From the NCBI GenBank assembly GCA_033060915.1, contig CM065380.1, forward strand, positions 50,187,501 through 50,251,500: a stretch of 64,000 bases of DNA, given 5' to 3'. Source of the DNA: Euryodendron excelsum (Eukaryota > Streptophyta > Magnoliopsida > Ericales > Pentaphylacaceae). The notes beneath the pieces were generated by a model. It saw only the letters and a program-made list of their open reading frames with translations. It was not told the origin of the DNA and searched no databases. Within the stretch, counting starts at the first letter, position 1; the number at the start of each line of letters is the position of its first letter. This document shows, piece after piece, positions 24,381 to 36,628 of this stretch. The position numbers and the translations under genes were made by a program.

Positions 24381-26054
24381 TCACTGGCTCGGAGATTCAT
24401 CCCCCCTTTCAGGCTCCCTTGAGTAATCTACAGGATTTGGGCTTTGGCTTCGACTGGGGCTCCTGCTCCTGCTCCTGCTCCTGCTATGACCCCTGACTGG
24501 AGAACGCTCCCTAACTGGACTTTGAATGCGGCCCCGAGAACCATTATAGGATGGAGCGCGCTCCCTCACCGGACTTCGACTGCGGCTCCTGGAGCCATTA
24601 TAAGCAGGAGACCGTGAGTATGACCTCTCTCGACTATACCTTTTCTCTTGAGGTGAAACGGACCTGCCCCATAATAATAACACTAGACACGATTAGCAAT
24701 TCCATCATGCAGCAACCTATTATGAAGCATCTGCAAATGAACATACAGCTTTCTTTCTGGAAGCCATATTTTCTCCCCTGCTATCATGCTTTGTGTATCA
24801 AAGAAAATAATAATAAAAGATAATGAGAGGAATATATAGCAAACCTTGAGTATTGCCTTTGCTTAGGTGGGGAGTAGTAATCACGGCTGCGGGATTGCGG
24901 GATTGCTTCACGTGGAGGTGGAGATCGAGAATACTGAGGTGAGTGGGAATAACGAGGGGGAGAACGTCTTCTGTCATGTCGACCCCTGCAAAAGTATAGA
25001 AGCATCAACGCTTTCTAATAGTATGTGTATATAAAGGAAAAACAACGCCACTACTCATAGGAATTGACCACGTGTTGCCCAACTGTTCCTGCCCTTTTCC
25101 AACAAGACAAATGCTACACCTGCAAGAACACTCGCGCGCCTGATGTTGTGGGTCCCAGCTGATGTGGTAGTGTCAGCCGCACCTTACGGACACTTGCGCA
25201 CCTAACGCTAGCACTACCCTTCCAACAATTAGGTCACACCTACGTTACCCAGACTCTTCCAAAATGTATGAAATATCTGTGTCAGACACTCGACACTTAG
25301 ACTCCGACACTTGGGTATGGGTATGGGAATGAATAAGTGTGTGACGTGTATTGTTGGACATTTATCTAACAAAAATGTTTTAGTAATTCAAATTATAGTG
25401 TAAATATGCATAAAATTTTCGTCTTATGCATGAATTATTTTATACCATCTTGTAAACACAATTATATACTAAAAAATAAAAGAACTATATTAAGAAATAT
25501 GAATTTTGTCATATCCCTATGCCCTCGGATCTGAGAATTAGTCGAAACCGACACTTAGACACATACCCGCACCCGAGACCTGTACCTGAGTCAATGTAAC
25601 ATAAGGTCAAACACTAAATGATATCAAAATGTTGCATCATATTTATCACTGGCAATTCAAAATGAGTCTGATTACTCCTATATATAATGGATTTGTTTAA
25701 TGTTATGGCCAAATAAAAAAATGCATAATGACAAACTTGATATGGATAATTGAAAATTGAACATCCACAGTATATGGAAACGAATACTTGGTATCCACCT
25801 TTTTTTTTTAATGTGACAAATTCCTGGTTCAGTGCCTTAAGCCTTCCCCAACTTTATACATTTAGGAATTTCAGCAGTCAAACGTTCATTGCATTGCCCG
25901 CTGTCATATAATGACCTGATTTCTTAGGATGCTCATTCTCTACCCACAACATGATTATGGAGACTAGATACCATGGTTCAGTTACATCTAAAGCCAAAGC
26001 GAAAAGATTCCTACTTTCCATGCCAATTAAAAGTAAGAGCAAGGCAAAAGAACG

Positions 26055-26085
<31 letters not shown>

Positions 26086-29000
26086 AAACTCTACCTCACC
26101 CGCTGCCTTGCCCTCATATCAGCTGGCTTCTTCCTGTTCTCTTCTGCATATACCACAGTCAACTGGCGGCCTAGAAGAATTTGACCGTCCATGTGATATT
26201 TAGCTTCTGCAGCATCAGCAGGATCAACATATTGGACAAAACCAAAGCCCCTTTGCTCCCTGCAGAATACAGAAAAATACCCCAGAAGAAAAAAGAAAGA
26301 AAAGGTTAGAAAAGCATCAACAGGAAAGGTATGGAAAAATACTAACTAAGCCATGGACCTCTTGGGGCTGTTTGAAAGACCAAAGAAGCTCAGTCAGCCT
26401 AGGGTAGCATAACTGGCTTTGAGAGTTTTACATGACTGGTAACTTAAATCCCAAACAGCCCCGCAGTAGTACAATTTTTCAGGATTGTACCGGTAAGGGA
26501 ATTTGGTGAAATTATCCACATTAACATGGAAGGCCATGATAAGCACATAGAGCAAGCACTTGGCTGCTGACCTTGCAGGTGTCAGTTTTACGACTTGAAA
26601 TTCTTCAAGACTTGAAAAGCTTGAAATCTTCACAAATGTATAGAAATCCAAATTCCTCCCAATCTTCACTACCATTAACATCATCTTGAACACGACTCTT
26701 ACTACTTGGAACTCTTACTACTTGATTGTCACAACAGAACTCTTAATACTTCATTGATGTCTTCAAAACTTTTATTTCACTGTTAAATCTCAACAACTTT
26801 AATAAATCAATCCAACTAGAGATAACAGAAGAGTAGAAGATATAAGAAGTCAACCATGAAGCAAAATTTATGAGGGAAAAAAGCAAGAACTAAAATGGTG
26901 GCAAGTAGCTTAATTTCACTAAACTTGTGAAGATGACCAAAAGAGGATGTAACCCACTTGATAAATAGAGGTGAGCAAATTCATTTCACAAAGTAATTTG
27001 AAATTCTCATTGCTTTAAGCTACACAAGCTCACCCAGTATAATAATCTCTTGGAAGGTAAATGTCCTTAAGAGCACCAAATTGCCCAAATGGTCTCCGGA
27101 GGTCTTCCTGCCTGTGCCAGAGCATAAACTAAAAATATAACTAACATGCATAGCATTAAAAAATAAATCACATAAATAAATAAAATAACAGATACTTTGA
27201 CGAGAACCTAACAGCATGAACAGGTCTATATAGAAGCCACGTTAATTGGTGGCGTATATGCAAGCATGATGGGGATCCGTTAATGATCTCCTTATCCATT
27301 GCATGGTGGCGAGAGAACTGTGGTTGGTCATTCTTTGTTTAGTATTGCTTCCGTGTTCCCTAGGCGAGTGGCCAGGTTGATGCAAACATGGAGGCGAGCT
27401 AGAGTGGGGAGAAGAAGGAAAGAGACTAAAAACTTAAAAGTTTGTCGTCTTTGGCCTTGATGTGGATTATATGGGAAGTGCGCAATTGAAGAACTTTTGT
27501 CGGGGTGGAAGAGCCTACTTTTAAGTTAAAAAGTAAAATTTTGTCCCTTTTGTACAATTGGTTTTGATCTGTCCTTTATATTCTCATCATATGGTATATA
27601 TGAGGACAGCAGCCCCTTGGGGCCTTTTAGTGACATTTTATCATTTTACTAGTCAACATAATAGTAGTAGTAGTAGTAGTAATAATAATAACAACCACCA
27701 CCACCACCACCACCACAACAACAACAACAAGGGTGTCTCTAGGACACCAACACCTCTTGGAGACTTCTAGACACGTTAGACGTGTCTATGGTTTGGAAAT
27801 ATATTTCATAAATATTGAAAACTTGGCTGACAATCTTGGAATGGCCAAAACTTCATAGGAGCATGTCCAGGCAGCCTTCAAAATAGGTGGGGCATATCTG
27901 CAAGTTCCAACCTTTTGAATGGACTTCATCCATATGGCCGCAACAAACAGTTTATATGCAGGAAAATAGTACAATTGTGAGGAAGAAAAAACACAAAGAG
28001 AAGGTTTGCAGCAGACAATTATCATGCAGGAGAATATTATAATCTTAAGGAACCAAAAACAACAAAACACGGTATGCTAAATACTACGACAAAACAGTAG
28101 TATACCAAACATAATCAGGTCGTGATATTTTTCTAAATTCATTTTCCATGTTATGCATTAGTAATATCAAAACTTAGATGGTTACACTAACATATATCTA
28201 CATTTTGTTTAGAAGATACATGCAAATCGACACACGTGTATTAGACACCTGACAAAATGGTTGAACATACAGTGTCATGTTTTTATCTGCACTAATGAAA
28301 TGAGAACTGAACAAACTTTTCAAACCTCAGCACTAGAAAGACTGAAATGTTGTCATCCAATAAGCATGGACACTTTTAAGATGGTGACGAGTCTGTATCA
28401 AACACAACACTTGTTGGATACTTTCCCGACATGTGTATACCAGCGTTCAAATGTATCATATTATTTTTAAATTTTTTTTATAATCGGAAAATACTTCGGA
28501 CACTTGAGGGACACGTCTCTATTACTTAAACACAGATGAAGCTTTGAATAAATCAACTTGGGTTCCAATTACTAAATGAAAACAATTTGAATTTGTACCT
28601 AATTAAATGTTTAAACTATGGAATACATGGTTTTCAATTTTAATCAGAACCCCCGTGCCGTCTCCTACATTTCTGACAATTGCCATGTCAGCATGTTCAT
28701 GTTGATGATTCAATAGACTTTTGCCAAAGTTAATCGTTAGAAATTATCACGGATAACTGTGATTGCCCAGATACAGTTTCCCACTAACACAAGAAGAAAT
28801 CTACTAATGAAGTAACTATACACAAACCTCAGCCATTTTGTTACATAAACACATTAAGGTCTATCATTAGCAATGACAAAAGAGGCTAACAAGCTAGTAG
28901 ATACAATAAATCAACCAATGCGTTAAGAGCTCCCAGACAAAGTTCATGCATGACAAAAACATCACGGCTCACACCCAATTCACGATGCAGTACAGGCTAC

Positions 29001-29827
29001 AGCACGTCAGCTTCCCACACTTATTTATCTATCACAATGCATGGGCAGGTACATTTTTTAGTCTCAATGTCCCTTCAAACCACTCTACGGCTCTGTTTGG
29101 TGGTGCAGCAGCCTTTCATTTAGTGCTTTTCTATTATGAGTTTGGAAGAGAAGGGTTTATTACAGAAAAAGGTTTGGTACTCTTTGGTTGCTAAACAGAA
29201 GAGCTTTTGCTACAGATTTTCTGCCAAAGCACTTGAATTACCATTTGGCTCAAGAATGCTTGTCAGTGACAAAAATCTAAAAGTCAAAGTACTTTAAGAT
29301 GGACCAAACTCAACAAAAAACAAGGACTAAATGAGCCAATCTAAATCACCAAAGCATAATTTCAGCCAATAATTCATGTCAGTCTGTAAAAGAAACTGAA
29401 GCATCTCCACCTGGGTTTTAGAACCCATATCTTGTACCTCATAAAGAAGTAATAATAATAATCTCGTATCAAAGTTGATTCAAAACAAAGCTTACTGGCC
29501 AGTGAAACTCTAAATTTATTATGAGAAATGATAATTCTTGTTAAAAAATTTTAATACGAAACTATAAAACAATTTTGTGAAGCTAGGGATACATGACTAT
29601 GACAAAATAAAAATAATCACATGCTTAATCACATTATATTAGTACAGCAAACAACAAAGGACAAGAAAATTAACAAGTACATACCTACAATCATGGCGAA
29701 GGTTGCGAACTAAAAGACTAGTCGGAAGATCTCTACCACGACCACCATTGTGGCCCCTTGGGCTAGGGCTCCTTGCTCTTCTGCCATAGCCCCTTGGTGG
29801 TGAAGGGCTGTAACTTCTTCCCCTCAT
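24381..29827 (-). CDS. SCL30A: SC35-like SR splicing factor, SCL30A/SCL33 type
   Basis: Five coding exons on the minus strand: 29827-29685, 27111-27034, 26259-26095, 24985-24845 and 24663-24381. All have GT/AG borders and keep one frame, giving 269 residues. The protein is a nuclear SR splicing factor acting in splice-site choice. The N-terminal charged extension (MRGRSYSPSPPRGYGRR) is the hallmark of the plant SCL subfamily. The RRM covers about 36-118 with RNP2 LLVRNL (38-43) and RNP1 RGFGFVQY (77-84). An RS domain with many SP/RS dipeptides and an HSRSRSRSRSRSPSRS run follows, ending ERGDESPSQ. The donor of exon 3 was set at 26094/26095 because the nearer GT (26099) puts a stop in exon 4. 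The gene is apparently intact. SCL30A and SCL33 are close paralogues and cannot be separated here; the symbol is the group name. Two upstream non-coding exons are proposed at 36629-36895. Confidence 0.93.
25240..25603. mobile_element. Small MULE-like MITE in an SR-gene intron
   Basis: The left end CTACGTTACCCAGACTC and the right end GAGTCAATGTAACATA are imperfect inverted repeats (about 12 of 16 positions). They are bordered by AGGTCACAC (25231-25239) and AGGTCAAAC (25604-25612), a 9-base duplication with one mismatch. TSDs of 8-10 bases point to the Mutator superfamily. There is no coding capacity. The ends are rich in GACAC/GTGTC blocks. It lies in the intron between exons 3 and 4. Confidence 0.7.
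26364..26462. mobile_element. 99-base foldback element with perfect 11-base TIR
   Basis: GGGGCTGTTTG at the left and its exact reverse complement CAAACAGCCCC at the right bracket a short non-coding stretch. It lies in the SR-gene intron between exons 2 and 3. No target-site duplication is visible, so this is a probable, not a proven, MITE. Confidence 0.5.
27662..27730. repeat. Compound trinucleotide microsatellite
   Basis: Blocks of TAG, TAA, CCA and CAA repeats in succession, in the first coding intron of the SR gene. Confidence 0.93.
28390..28655 (+). repeat. Dispersed repeat in SR-gene intron
   Basis: Inverted partner of 9240-9500 in the glucanase intron. It shares GACACTTGAGGGACAC and the flanking blocks in the same order. 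Element ends are not clear. Confidence 0.6.
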
Positions 29828-30823
29828 TTATACGAAAGTTCAAATTCTGTCCAATTTAAGGAGACAAATAAGAAAAAAGAGCATTCAACGACAAACAACA
29901 CAAAAAATTATATAAAAATAACTAAAACACAACTTATTCAGAAAATCATTAAATACTGCAATAAATAATTGGGTAACAGCAATATAAAACCTCAATCATA
30001 TAATACAAATATGATACAATTTATATTTGAAGCCAAGCTATATTGATGCGGCATAAATTGAATGGCTAAGCAAGAATATGAGGCTTTAAGGCCTAAAATG
30101 AAGGCTATGAGTCCCACAATCAAGAAGATATTGTGGTAATTTTGCAATCTTCTAAACACGGGCTGTAAAGATTGCCCGTGGATTGTAATACGGGCCAAGG
30201 TATATTTTTGGGCTTTTAAATATATTTTAGTTAGTAAAGGTTTCCTAATTTCTGATTTGTGAATCAAAATCATTGTCAAAATAGGGGAACTATAGCACCT
30301 TATAAAAATCTTTATAATTCCTCTATTAAATAGAGTTGAGTTTTGAAGAATTTGTGATTGTGTTTTGCATGTGATTAGCTTCTTCATTCTGTCTAGTGAT
30401 TTCAGGCATCCTATGTTATACAACCAGACCTTAAAAGCTATTGTTTTCAACCCTAAAACATCCTTTACCAGCCAAATAAATACCAACAGAAGAAAAAAAA
30501 CCATAACAACCAAACCCTACAGCATAGGTACTGTTCTGGAGTCCCTGTTCGCAGCTCCAAACCAGCCCAAAATTCAACCCCAAAACTCTCCCATATCAAG
30601 ACCTATAAACCCTCACCTCTTCTGCTATCCTTTGGCCTTTGATTTGATACTAAAACCTATAAATTGGCTTCTTCCAAGCCCTCAAACTACTGGTTCTCAG
30701 AAAATCCAGCAACCTCAAAGTTTGAATGTTGGTCTTCTTTTCATGCGTCTTTACCTACAAAGCTGACACCCTCATTTCTAACATTCAAACTCTTAAGCTA
30801 TGTTTGGGAGGAGGGGAGAAGAA

Positions 30824-30871
<48 letters not shown>
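30824..30871. repeat. Homopolymer of 48 G
   Basis: An uninterrupted run of 48 G on the plus strand, followed by CGGGG and by AATAA repeats. On the minus strand, the direction of SR-gene transcription, it is poly(C). Confidence 0.9.
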
Positions 30872-31639
30872 CGGGGTTAGAAATAAAATAAAATAAAATA
30901 AAAGAGGAAAGAGAGGAAGAAATTACAATTTAAACAAATTCCTTTCTATTGTTTGGTTGAGAGAAAAAAAGTAGAGATAAGCGAAGATGGATAAAATATT
31001 TAACGCTTGTTTAAGTACTTGTACATGTTTTGTATTTTGATTTCCCTCCATAAAGTAGAAGAAAATATTTTGAAAAATTTTATAAACTTTCTTCCCAATT
31101 CTATTCTGGCTCCCTTTACAAGCCAACCAAACAAGATAAAGGAAAATTTAAAAAAAACTAAATGGCCTTCTATCCTATTCTGGCTGCTGATTTCATGAAA
31201 TCACATGGGCAATACTTCAACCCAATAGAACTAGCACTAGCACAAGCTAATGTATGTAAAACCAGGCTTTATTCAATCTGTAGGTGAAATGGGACTCAGA
31301 GAAAATAAACGATTTTGACAAACTCAAATCTGAGTACCACTAGACCTACATAAAGGAGGAAGAGATCTTTGATATCTATAGAATCTCCTATCTGTCCCTG
31401 GAAATAACCATCTTTTGAAATAATATTCAACTAAAAATGACCCAACTATATTAAAAATTTTGACAATTCTATTTACAGATACCACGGAGAGACTTCCTCC
31501 AGCAGATAACGACGACCAATCCCCAAATTCAGCAAAATCTGATATCTCTTCTAAATCAGTGTAATAACACGGACACGACAAGACACGGATACAACAATAT
31601 GGGTCTTCGTGGGGTGATTGGAGGTGGGTTGTGGCTACT

Positions 31640-31979
31640 AAATATGGGTCTTCATGGGTGATTGGGCAGTACCGGAGGTTTCTTTCTCCCATGGCAGAGG
31701 GCTGTGGAAGGGGATCAGGGGGGTTTGGGATGATTTTCTGAGGCAGATTAGGTTGACAGCGGGTTGGAGAGAGGGTATAGAACATCCTTTGTATATTCTG
31801 AAAAGAAAGTTTTTGGCTCTCGGGAGGGGGATTCCAACTTTGGACACTTCTTGGATTTTGTTGAGCATATGGAGGTGTAGTGGTTGTATAGCTATTTATA
31901 GAGTTTTGGCTTCTCTTTGTATACAGGTGCATCCCTTGATGGTTTTTATTGACATGTTTTATTGCTTATAAAAAAAAAA
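31640..31979 (+). mobile_element. LINE 3' end fragment
   Basis: The plus strand encodes HGRGLWKGIRGVWDDFLRQI followed by RLTAG, resembling the region of plant LINE ORF2 just before the C-terminal zinc finger (GLWKSIxxGW..F...V). It is followed by a T-rich 3' untranslated part ending TTGCTTATAAAAAAAAA at 31979, typical of LINE tails. The reverse transcriptase is absent. No TSD was found. Confidence 0.55.
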
Positions 31980-32177
31980 GTATTTATTTTCTGCAATGAT
32001 TACTGTTCCCTTCTGCATTTGGTTCTCTCTGCCATAGATGAGAGTCATCAAAATATTGAAAAACTAAAATTGATTCACCAAAAAATTCAATTAACTGAAC
32101 ATACTCATGAGAGATCAGAGAACAACAAAAAGCCAAAAATTTAACAGAGACAGAGAAATTCAGACTAGCAGAGAGTG

Positions 32178-32513
32178 TGATGGAGAATCAAATAGGCACC
32201 CTACTAGAACCTAAGGGGGTTTTGGATATTTTGTCATGCAAGTTAGTTGGTTAGCCTTGCACGTTTGTTAGCTAGCCATTGAGGTGAGCATAGGAGCATA
32301 TAACAGAATAACTAATTCTGTTATCCTCTGAATACGCTCCGAGTTCAGATTAGATATAAAAGACCCATTGTAGCAGATATGGGGTGTGTTGTTTTTCTAC
32401 TAATTGTGTTCAATTGTAATTTGTTCTTCGCAAGACTTTCCTGAATAAACTCAGAACCAGGGCTCTTCCTATGTTCTTGTTCGTTTTGATTTCTTCTCCT
32501 TTGACTCACATCA
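32178..32513 (+). repeat. Chromovirus 5' LTR
   Basis: Starts TGATGGAG, ends CTCACATCA, and pairs with 36234-36570. TATAAAAGACCC at about 32355 is a likely TATA box. Confidence 0.93.
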
Positions 32514-32514
32514 A

Positions 32515-32529
32515 TTTGGTATGAGAGCC
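32515..32529 (+). other. Chromovirus primer-binding site
   Basis: TTTGGTATGAGAGCC matches the initiator-Met tRNA site TGGTATCAGAGC except for one base (C to G). Confidence 0.8.
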
Positions 32530-32555
32530 TCCATTCTCGGACCTGTGTACACCAG

Positions 32556-33223
32556 ATGATGGCGGATGCGACTAGATCTCAAGACTTCAGGAGATTGGAA
32601 GATAGTGTCAATGGTTTGAAGGATTCATCGGAGAAGCAAGCTGAAGCTCTGAAAGAAATCAGAGTGCTCATTTCTGCCATGAATATGAAGTACGTCCAGT
32701 TAGTCAGTAAAGGAAAAGGCGTCAACAATGGTGAATCAGAGGCTTCGCAGAGGGCTTCAAATTTTGGAGCACATTGTGGTTGGCAACCTCATTATGCAAA
32801 GGTTGATTTCCCTTGATTCTCTGGATCAGATCCACAAGGGTAGATTTACAAGTGCAAACGATACTTTGTTTATCATCAGATTGAAGAAGGGCAGAAGGTG
32901 GATTTGGCTGCCTTGCACCTTGAGGATAAGGCCCTGCAGTGGTACAGATGGTTTGACAAAACGCACACCAGCAAGTCTTGGAAAAACTTCTTTTGGGCTA
33001 TATCCCCAGATTTGCAACTAGTGCGTATGATGATGCTGTCGGCGATTTGACAAAACTGCAACAGACGGCAACAGTAAGGGAGTATCAAGATCTGTTTGAG
33101 AGTTTAGCTAACAAGAATTCAGGCTTGCCAGAAGAGTTTTTTGTGAGCTGCTTTATTAATGGCTTGAAGGAGGAGTTGAAGGCAGGAATGCCGATGTTCA
33201 GGCCAAAAAGCACACCAGTATGA
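32556..33223 (+). pseudogene. Chromovirus Gag remnant
   Basis: It begins MMADATRSQDFRRLEDSVNG with a coiled-coil-like N-terminus. After a stop and frame change it continues with the Gag core (FSGSDPQGWIYKCKRYF, then LHLEDKALQWYRWF). Another frame gives EYQDLFESLANKNSGLPEEF and INGLKEELKAGM. The end of Gag, the zinc knuckle and the first half of protease are deleted: the next recognisable block is GCDMVLGIQWLATLGP at about 33240. Confidence 0.88.
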
Positions 33224-33239
33224 GAATACTTCCTTTAGG

Positions 33240-36205
33240 GGGATGTGATATGGTGTTAGGTATTCAGTGGTTGGCAACTTTGGGGCCAGTGATTTGAGAC
33301 TTTAAAGACCTAAAGATGGAATTCCAGCATAATGTAAGGAGGCATGTTTTGAGGGGAAGCACTAGTACTTAAATACACCTAATTGCTGGACAAAAGATGC
33401 AAAAACTATTAAGGAAGAAACCTCAAGGAATAGTTGCTCAGCTTTATCAATTACAAGGCCATGAAGAACCCCATCAGGTGACACCGAAATTGCTGATGCT
33501 AGAAGAATTTGTTGATCTCTTTGAGGAACCTAAGGGACTACCACCTATTAGGTCACATGATCACAGGATATTGATTAAAGAAGGCAGAAATCCCACGAAT
33601 GTAAGACCTTATGGATACCCCTATATACAGAAGAATGAAATATAAAAGATTGTGAAGGAATTGCTGGAACCTGGGGTCATCAAGCACAGTGTGAGTCCAT
33701 TCTCTTCTCCAGTGCTATGGGTGAAAAAATAAAAAAATAAAAATAAAAAAAACATGGAGGATGTGTATGGATTACCAAGAGCTTAACAAGATAACCATCA
33801 AAGACAAGTTTCCTATATCAGTGATTGATGAGTTATTGGATGAACTACATGGGGCCAAGTTGTTTATTAAGTTGGATCTAAGATATGAATATCACCAGAT
33901 TCGAATCCACCCAAGTGACATTGAGAAAACTGCATTTCGGACACATGAGGGGCACTATGAGTTCCTAGTCATGCCATTTGGGTTGACCAATGCCCCTTCC
34001 ACATTTCAAAGCTTGATGAATGAAGTGTTCAGGCCCTATTTGAGGAAGTTTGTGCTAGTGTTCTTTGATGACATACTAGTCTACAGAACCAGTTGGGCAA
34101 AGCACCTAAATCACAAGGGGACGTGACAATTCTGAACAAGGAGAATCGGCAAACCTGCAAAAGTAAAAAGTACGATCAGTTGGCCTGCACCAGAATCACT
34201 CAAATCCTTGAGAGGTTTTCTGGGCCTCACTGGCTACTATAAAAGATTTGTCCAAAATTATGATAAGATTTCAGAACCCCTCAGTAATCCGTTGAAGAAG
34301 GATGCTTTCCACTGGAATCCTAAAGCAGAAGAAGCTTTCCAGGCTCTTAAGACAGCTATGGCCACTACTCCTCTTTTGGCAATGCCTAACTACTCAAAGA
34401 CGTTTATTATTGAGTGTGATGCTTCTGGTATTGGAGTGGGGGCAGTGTTGCTGCAGGAGGGTAGACCAATTGCCTATTTCCGCCAAGCTTTATCTCAAAA
34501 GAATAGAGTTTTATCCACCTATGAGAAAGAATTGTTGGCACTGGTAAAGGCAGTGGGTAAATGGAGGCATTATTTGTTGGGGAGACATCTCAAGGTTAGG
34601 GCAAATCATTACAGTATTAAATACCTTATGGAGCAAAGGGTCACACCCCTTATGCAGCAGAAGTGGCTAGTAAAGTTGCTAGGCTTTGACTATGAGATTG
34701 TGTATAAGGTAGGAAAGGGCAATCTGGTGGCTGATCCCTTGTCTCAAAGAGAGGAGAGTAAAGACAATGTGGATGCGCAGGGAACCTCACTGGCTTTATC
34801 AACAGCACAAGTTGAAGGGGTACAGAAGGTGAAGGAAAGTTGGGAACATGACCCTAAACTTAAAAAAAAAATTATATGCCAGCTACAATCAGATCCGGAC
34901 TTTCAGCCTAGTTATAAGTAGCAAAATCATTTATTGCTCTTCAAGGGTAGACTGGTGGTGGGAAATTCAGAGAAACTCAAGGTTCAGCTATTCAAAGAGT
35001 TCCACAGCTCTCCTACTAGAGGACATTCTAGCAAGGAAAGGACCTATAGGAGGTTAAAACAATCTTTTTTCTAGAGGGGGATGAAAAGTGAAGTTTGTAA
35101 ATTTGTGAAAGAGTGTGACACATGCCAAAGAAACAAGGCTGAAAACTTGGCTTCACCTGGCCTTTTATAGCCTATTCCTATTCCAACAAGGGTGTGCACA
35201 GACATTTCACGTGATTTTATTGAGGGATTACTAGTGTCCCATCACAAATCAGTCATCTTGGTGGTAGTTGACAGGCTCTTCAAATATGCACATTTCTGAG
35301 CTCTGTCTCATCCCTATACTGCCACTGTTGTGGCCCAAGCTTTCCTGGATTCAGTCTTCAGACTGCATGGCCTTCCATCTACTATATTAAGTGATCGAGA
35401 CCCAGTTTTTACCAGCAAGTTTTGCAAGGAATTGTTTAGGCTGCAGGGAATCGAGTTATGTATAAGCTCTTCGTACCATCCCCAATCGGATGGCCAAACA
35501 GAGGTGGTCAACAGGTGCTTGGAGAACTACCTTAGATGTATTACTGTAGAGAAACCCAAGAAATGGGTCACTTGGTTGCCTACTGCGGAGTGGTGATATA
35601 ACACCACTTATCATGTGTCAACAGGCCAAACTTCATATGAGGTAGTTTATCGTCAGCTTCCTCCCAACATCCTGTAATACATTCCAGGCAGTTCCAATAT
35701 AGAGGCTACAAATCATTTGCTGAAGGATAGAGCTATAATGCTACAGTCTTTGAAGGACCATCTTCAGCAAGCTCAGAACCGTATGAAACAGCTGGTTGAC
35801 AAGCGTAGGACAGACAGGGAATTCGACTTAGGAGATTGAGTTTTTTTAAAGCTCCAGCCATTCAAACAGAATTCATTGTCCTTAAGGAGAGATGCAAAGA
35901 TGGCTCCTAAGTATTTCGGACCTTTCCTAATACTGCAGTGAATTGGTAAGGTTGCTTATAAGCTGCAGTTATGTGAAGATGCAAAAATTCACCCAGTATT
36001 TCATGTTTTGCCGCTCAAAAAGAAACTCGGAAGTCAGGTCGTAATTCAGCATACTCTGCCCAAGTTCACGGACGAGGTCAAGTGATGATGGAACCAGTTG
36101 CTATCTTGGATAGGAGAATGGTGAAGAAAAACAATTCTGCTGTGACTCAAGTTCTAGTCCAATGGAGCCACGCATTACCAGAACGCCACTTATTTGATCC
36201 TTGAG
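33240..36205 (+). pseudogene. Chromovirus Pol remnant (PR-RT-RH-INT-chromodomain)
   Basis: Protease tail, then RT with [29 protein letters not shown] and catalytic FFDDILVY (34061-34084). The RT thumb is shortened by deletion near 34105-34150. RNase H has LRGFLGLTGYYKRFV and IIECDASGIGVGAVLLQEGR. Integrase has an HHCC-type finger ending CDTCQRNK, then ILSDRDPVFTS and SDGQTEVVNRCLENYLRC. A final block AILDRRMVKKNNSAVTQVLV resembles a degraded chromodomain. There are many stops and frame changes. Confidence 0.9.
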
Positions 36206-36220
36206 GACAAGCATCTTTCT

Positions 36221-36233
36221 ATGGGGGGTGGAA
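36221..36233 (+). other. Chromovirus polypurine tract
   Basis: ATGGGGGGTGGAA directly precedes the 3' LTR. Confidence 0.8.
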
Positions 36234-36570
36234 TGATGAAGAATCAAATAGGAATCCTACTAGAACCCTAAGGGGGTTTTGGGTATTTTGTCATGCAAGT
36301 TAGTTGGTTAGTCTTGCGCGTTTGTTAGCTAGCCATTGAAGTGAGCATAGGAGCGTATAAAAGAATAACTAATTCTGTTATCCTCTGAATACGCTCCGAG
36401 TTCAGATTAGATATAAAAGACCCATTGTAGCAGATCTGGGGTATGTTGTTTTTCTACCAATTGTGTTCAATTGTAATCTGCTCTTCACAAGGCTTTCCTG
36501 AATCGACTCAGAACTAGAGCTCTTGCTCTGTTCTTGTTCGTTTTGATTTCTTCTCCTTCGACTCGCATCA
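36234..36570 (+). repeat. Chromovirus 3' LTR
   Basis: Pairs with 32178-32513 and is followed by the GAGTG target duplication. Confidence 0.93.
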
Positions 36571-36575
36571 GAGTG

Positions 36576-36615
<40 letters not shown>

Positions 36616-36626
36616 AGAGAGTGTGT
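36571..36626. repeat. GT/GA compound microsatellite
   Basis: A GAGTG block, (GT)5-6, then a long GA run. It sits at the 5' end of the proposed SR-gene UTR intron, at the chromovirus target site. Confidence 0.88.
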
Positions 36627-36628
36627 AC

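Larger units (their letters stand above)
32178..36570 (+). mobile_element. Ty3/gypsy chromovirus, defective, full-length ends
   Basis: A 4.39 kb element has LTRs at 32178-32513 and 36234-36570 (TGATG...CATCA) and the 5-base duplication GAGTG at 32173-32177 and 36571-36575. The order Gag, protease, RT, RNase H, integrase, chromodomain-like tail defines a Ty3/gypsy chromovirus. Short LTRs and a Met-type primer site would fit the Reina group, but the lineage is not proven. LTRs are about 92-93 per cent identical by eye. There are large internal deletions. Confidence 0.95.
29847..36628 (-). other. Proposed large 5'-UTR intron of the SR gene
   Basis: An acceptor on the minus strand (CTCCTTAAATTGGACAG, ending at 29847) lies 19 bases before the SR-gene ATG. 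A donor (CCCTCAG/GTACAC) lies at 36629/36628. If joined, the intron is 6.8 kb, of which 4.4 kb is the chromovirus insertion. It also contains a LINE 3' end and a 48-base G run. The join is inferred from splice-site quality and orientation, not seen directly. Confidence 0.5.

Noticed and set aside
29091..29205. Possible MITE beginning GCTCTGTTTGGT
   Set aside because: The inverted ends are imperfect and no target duplication was found.
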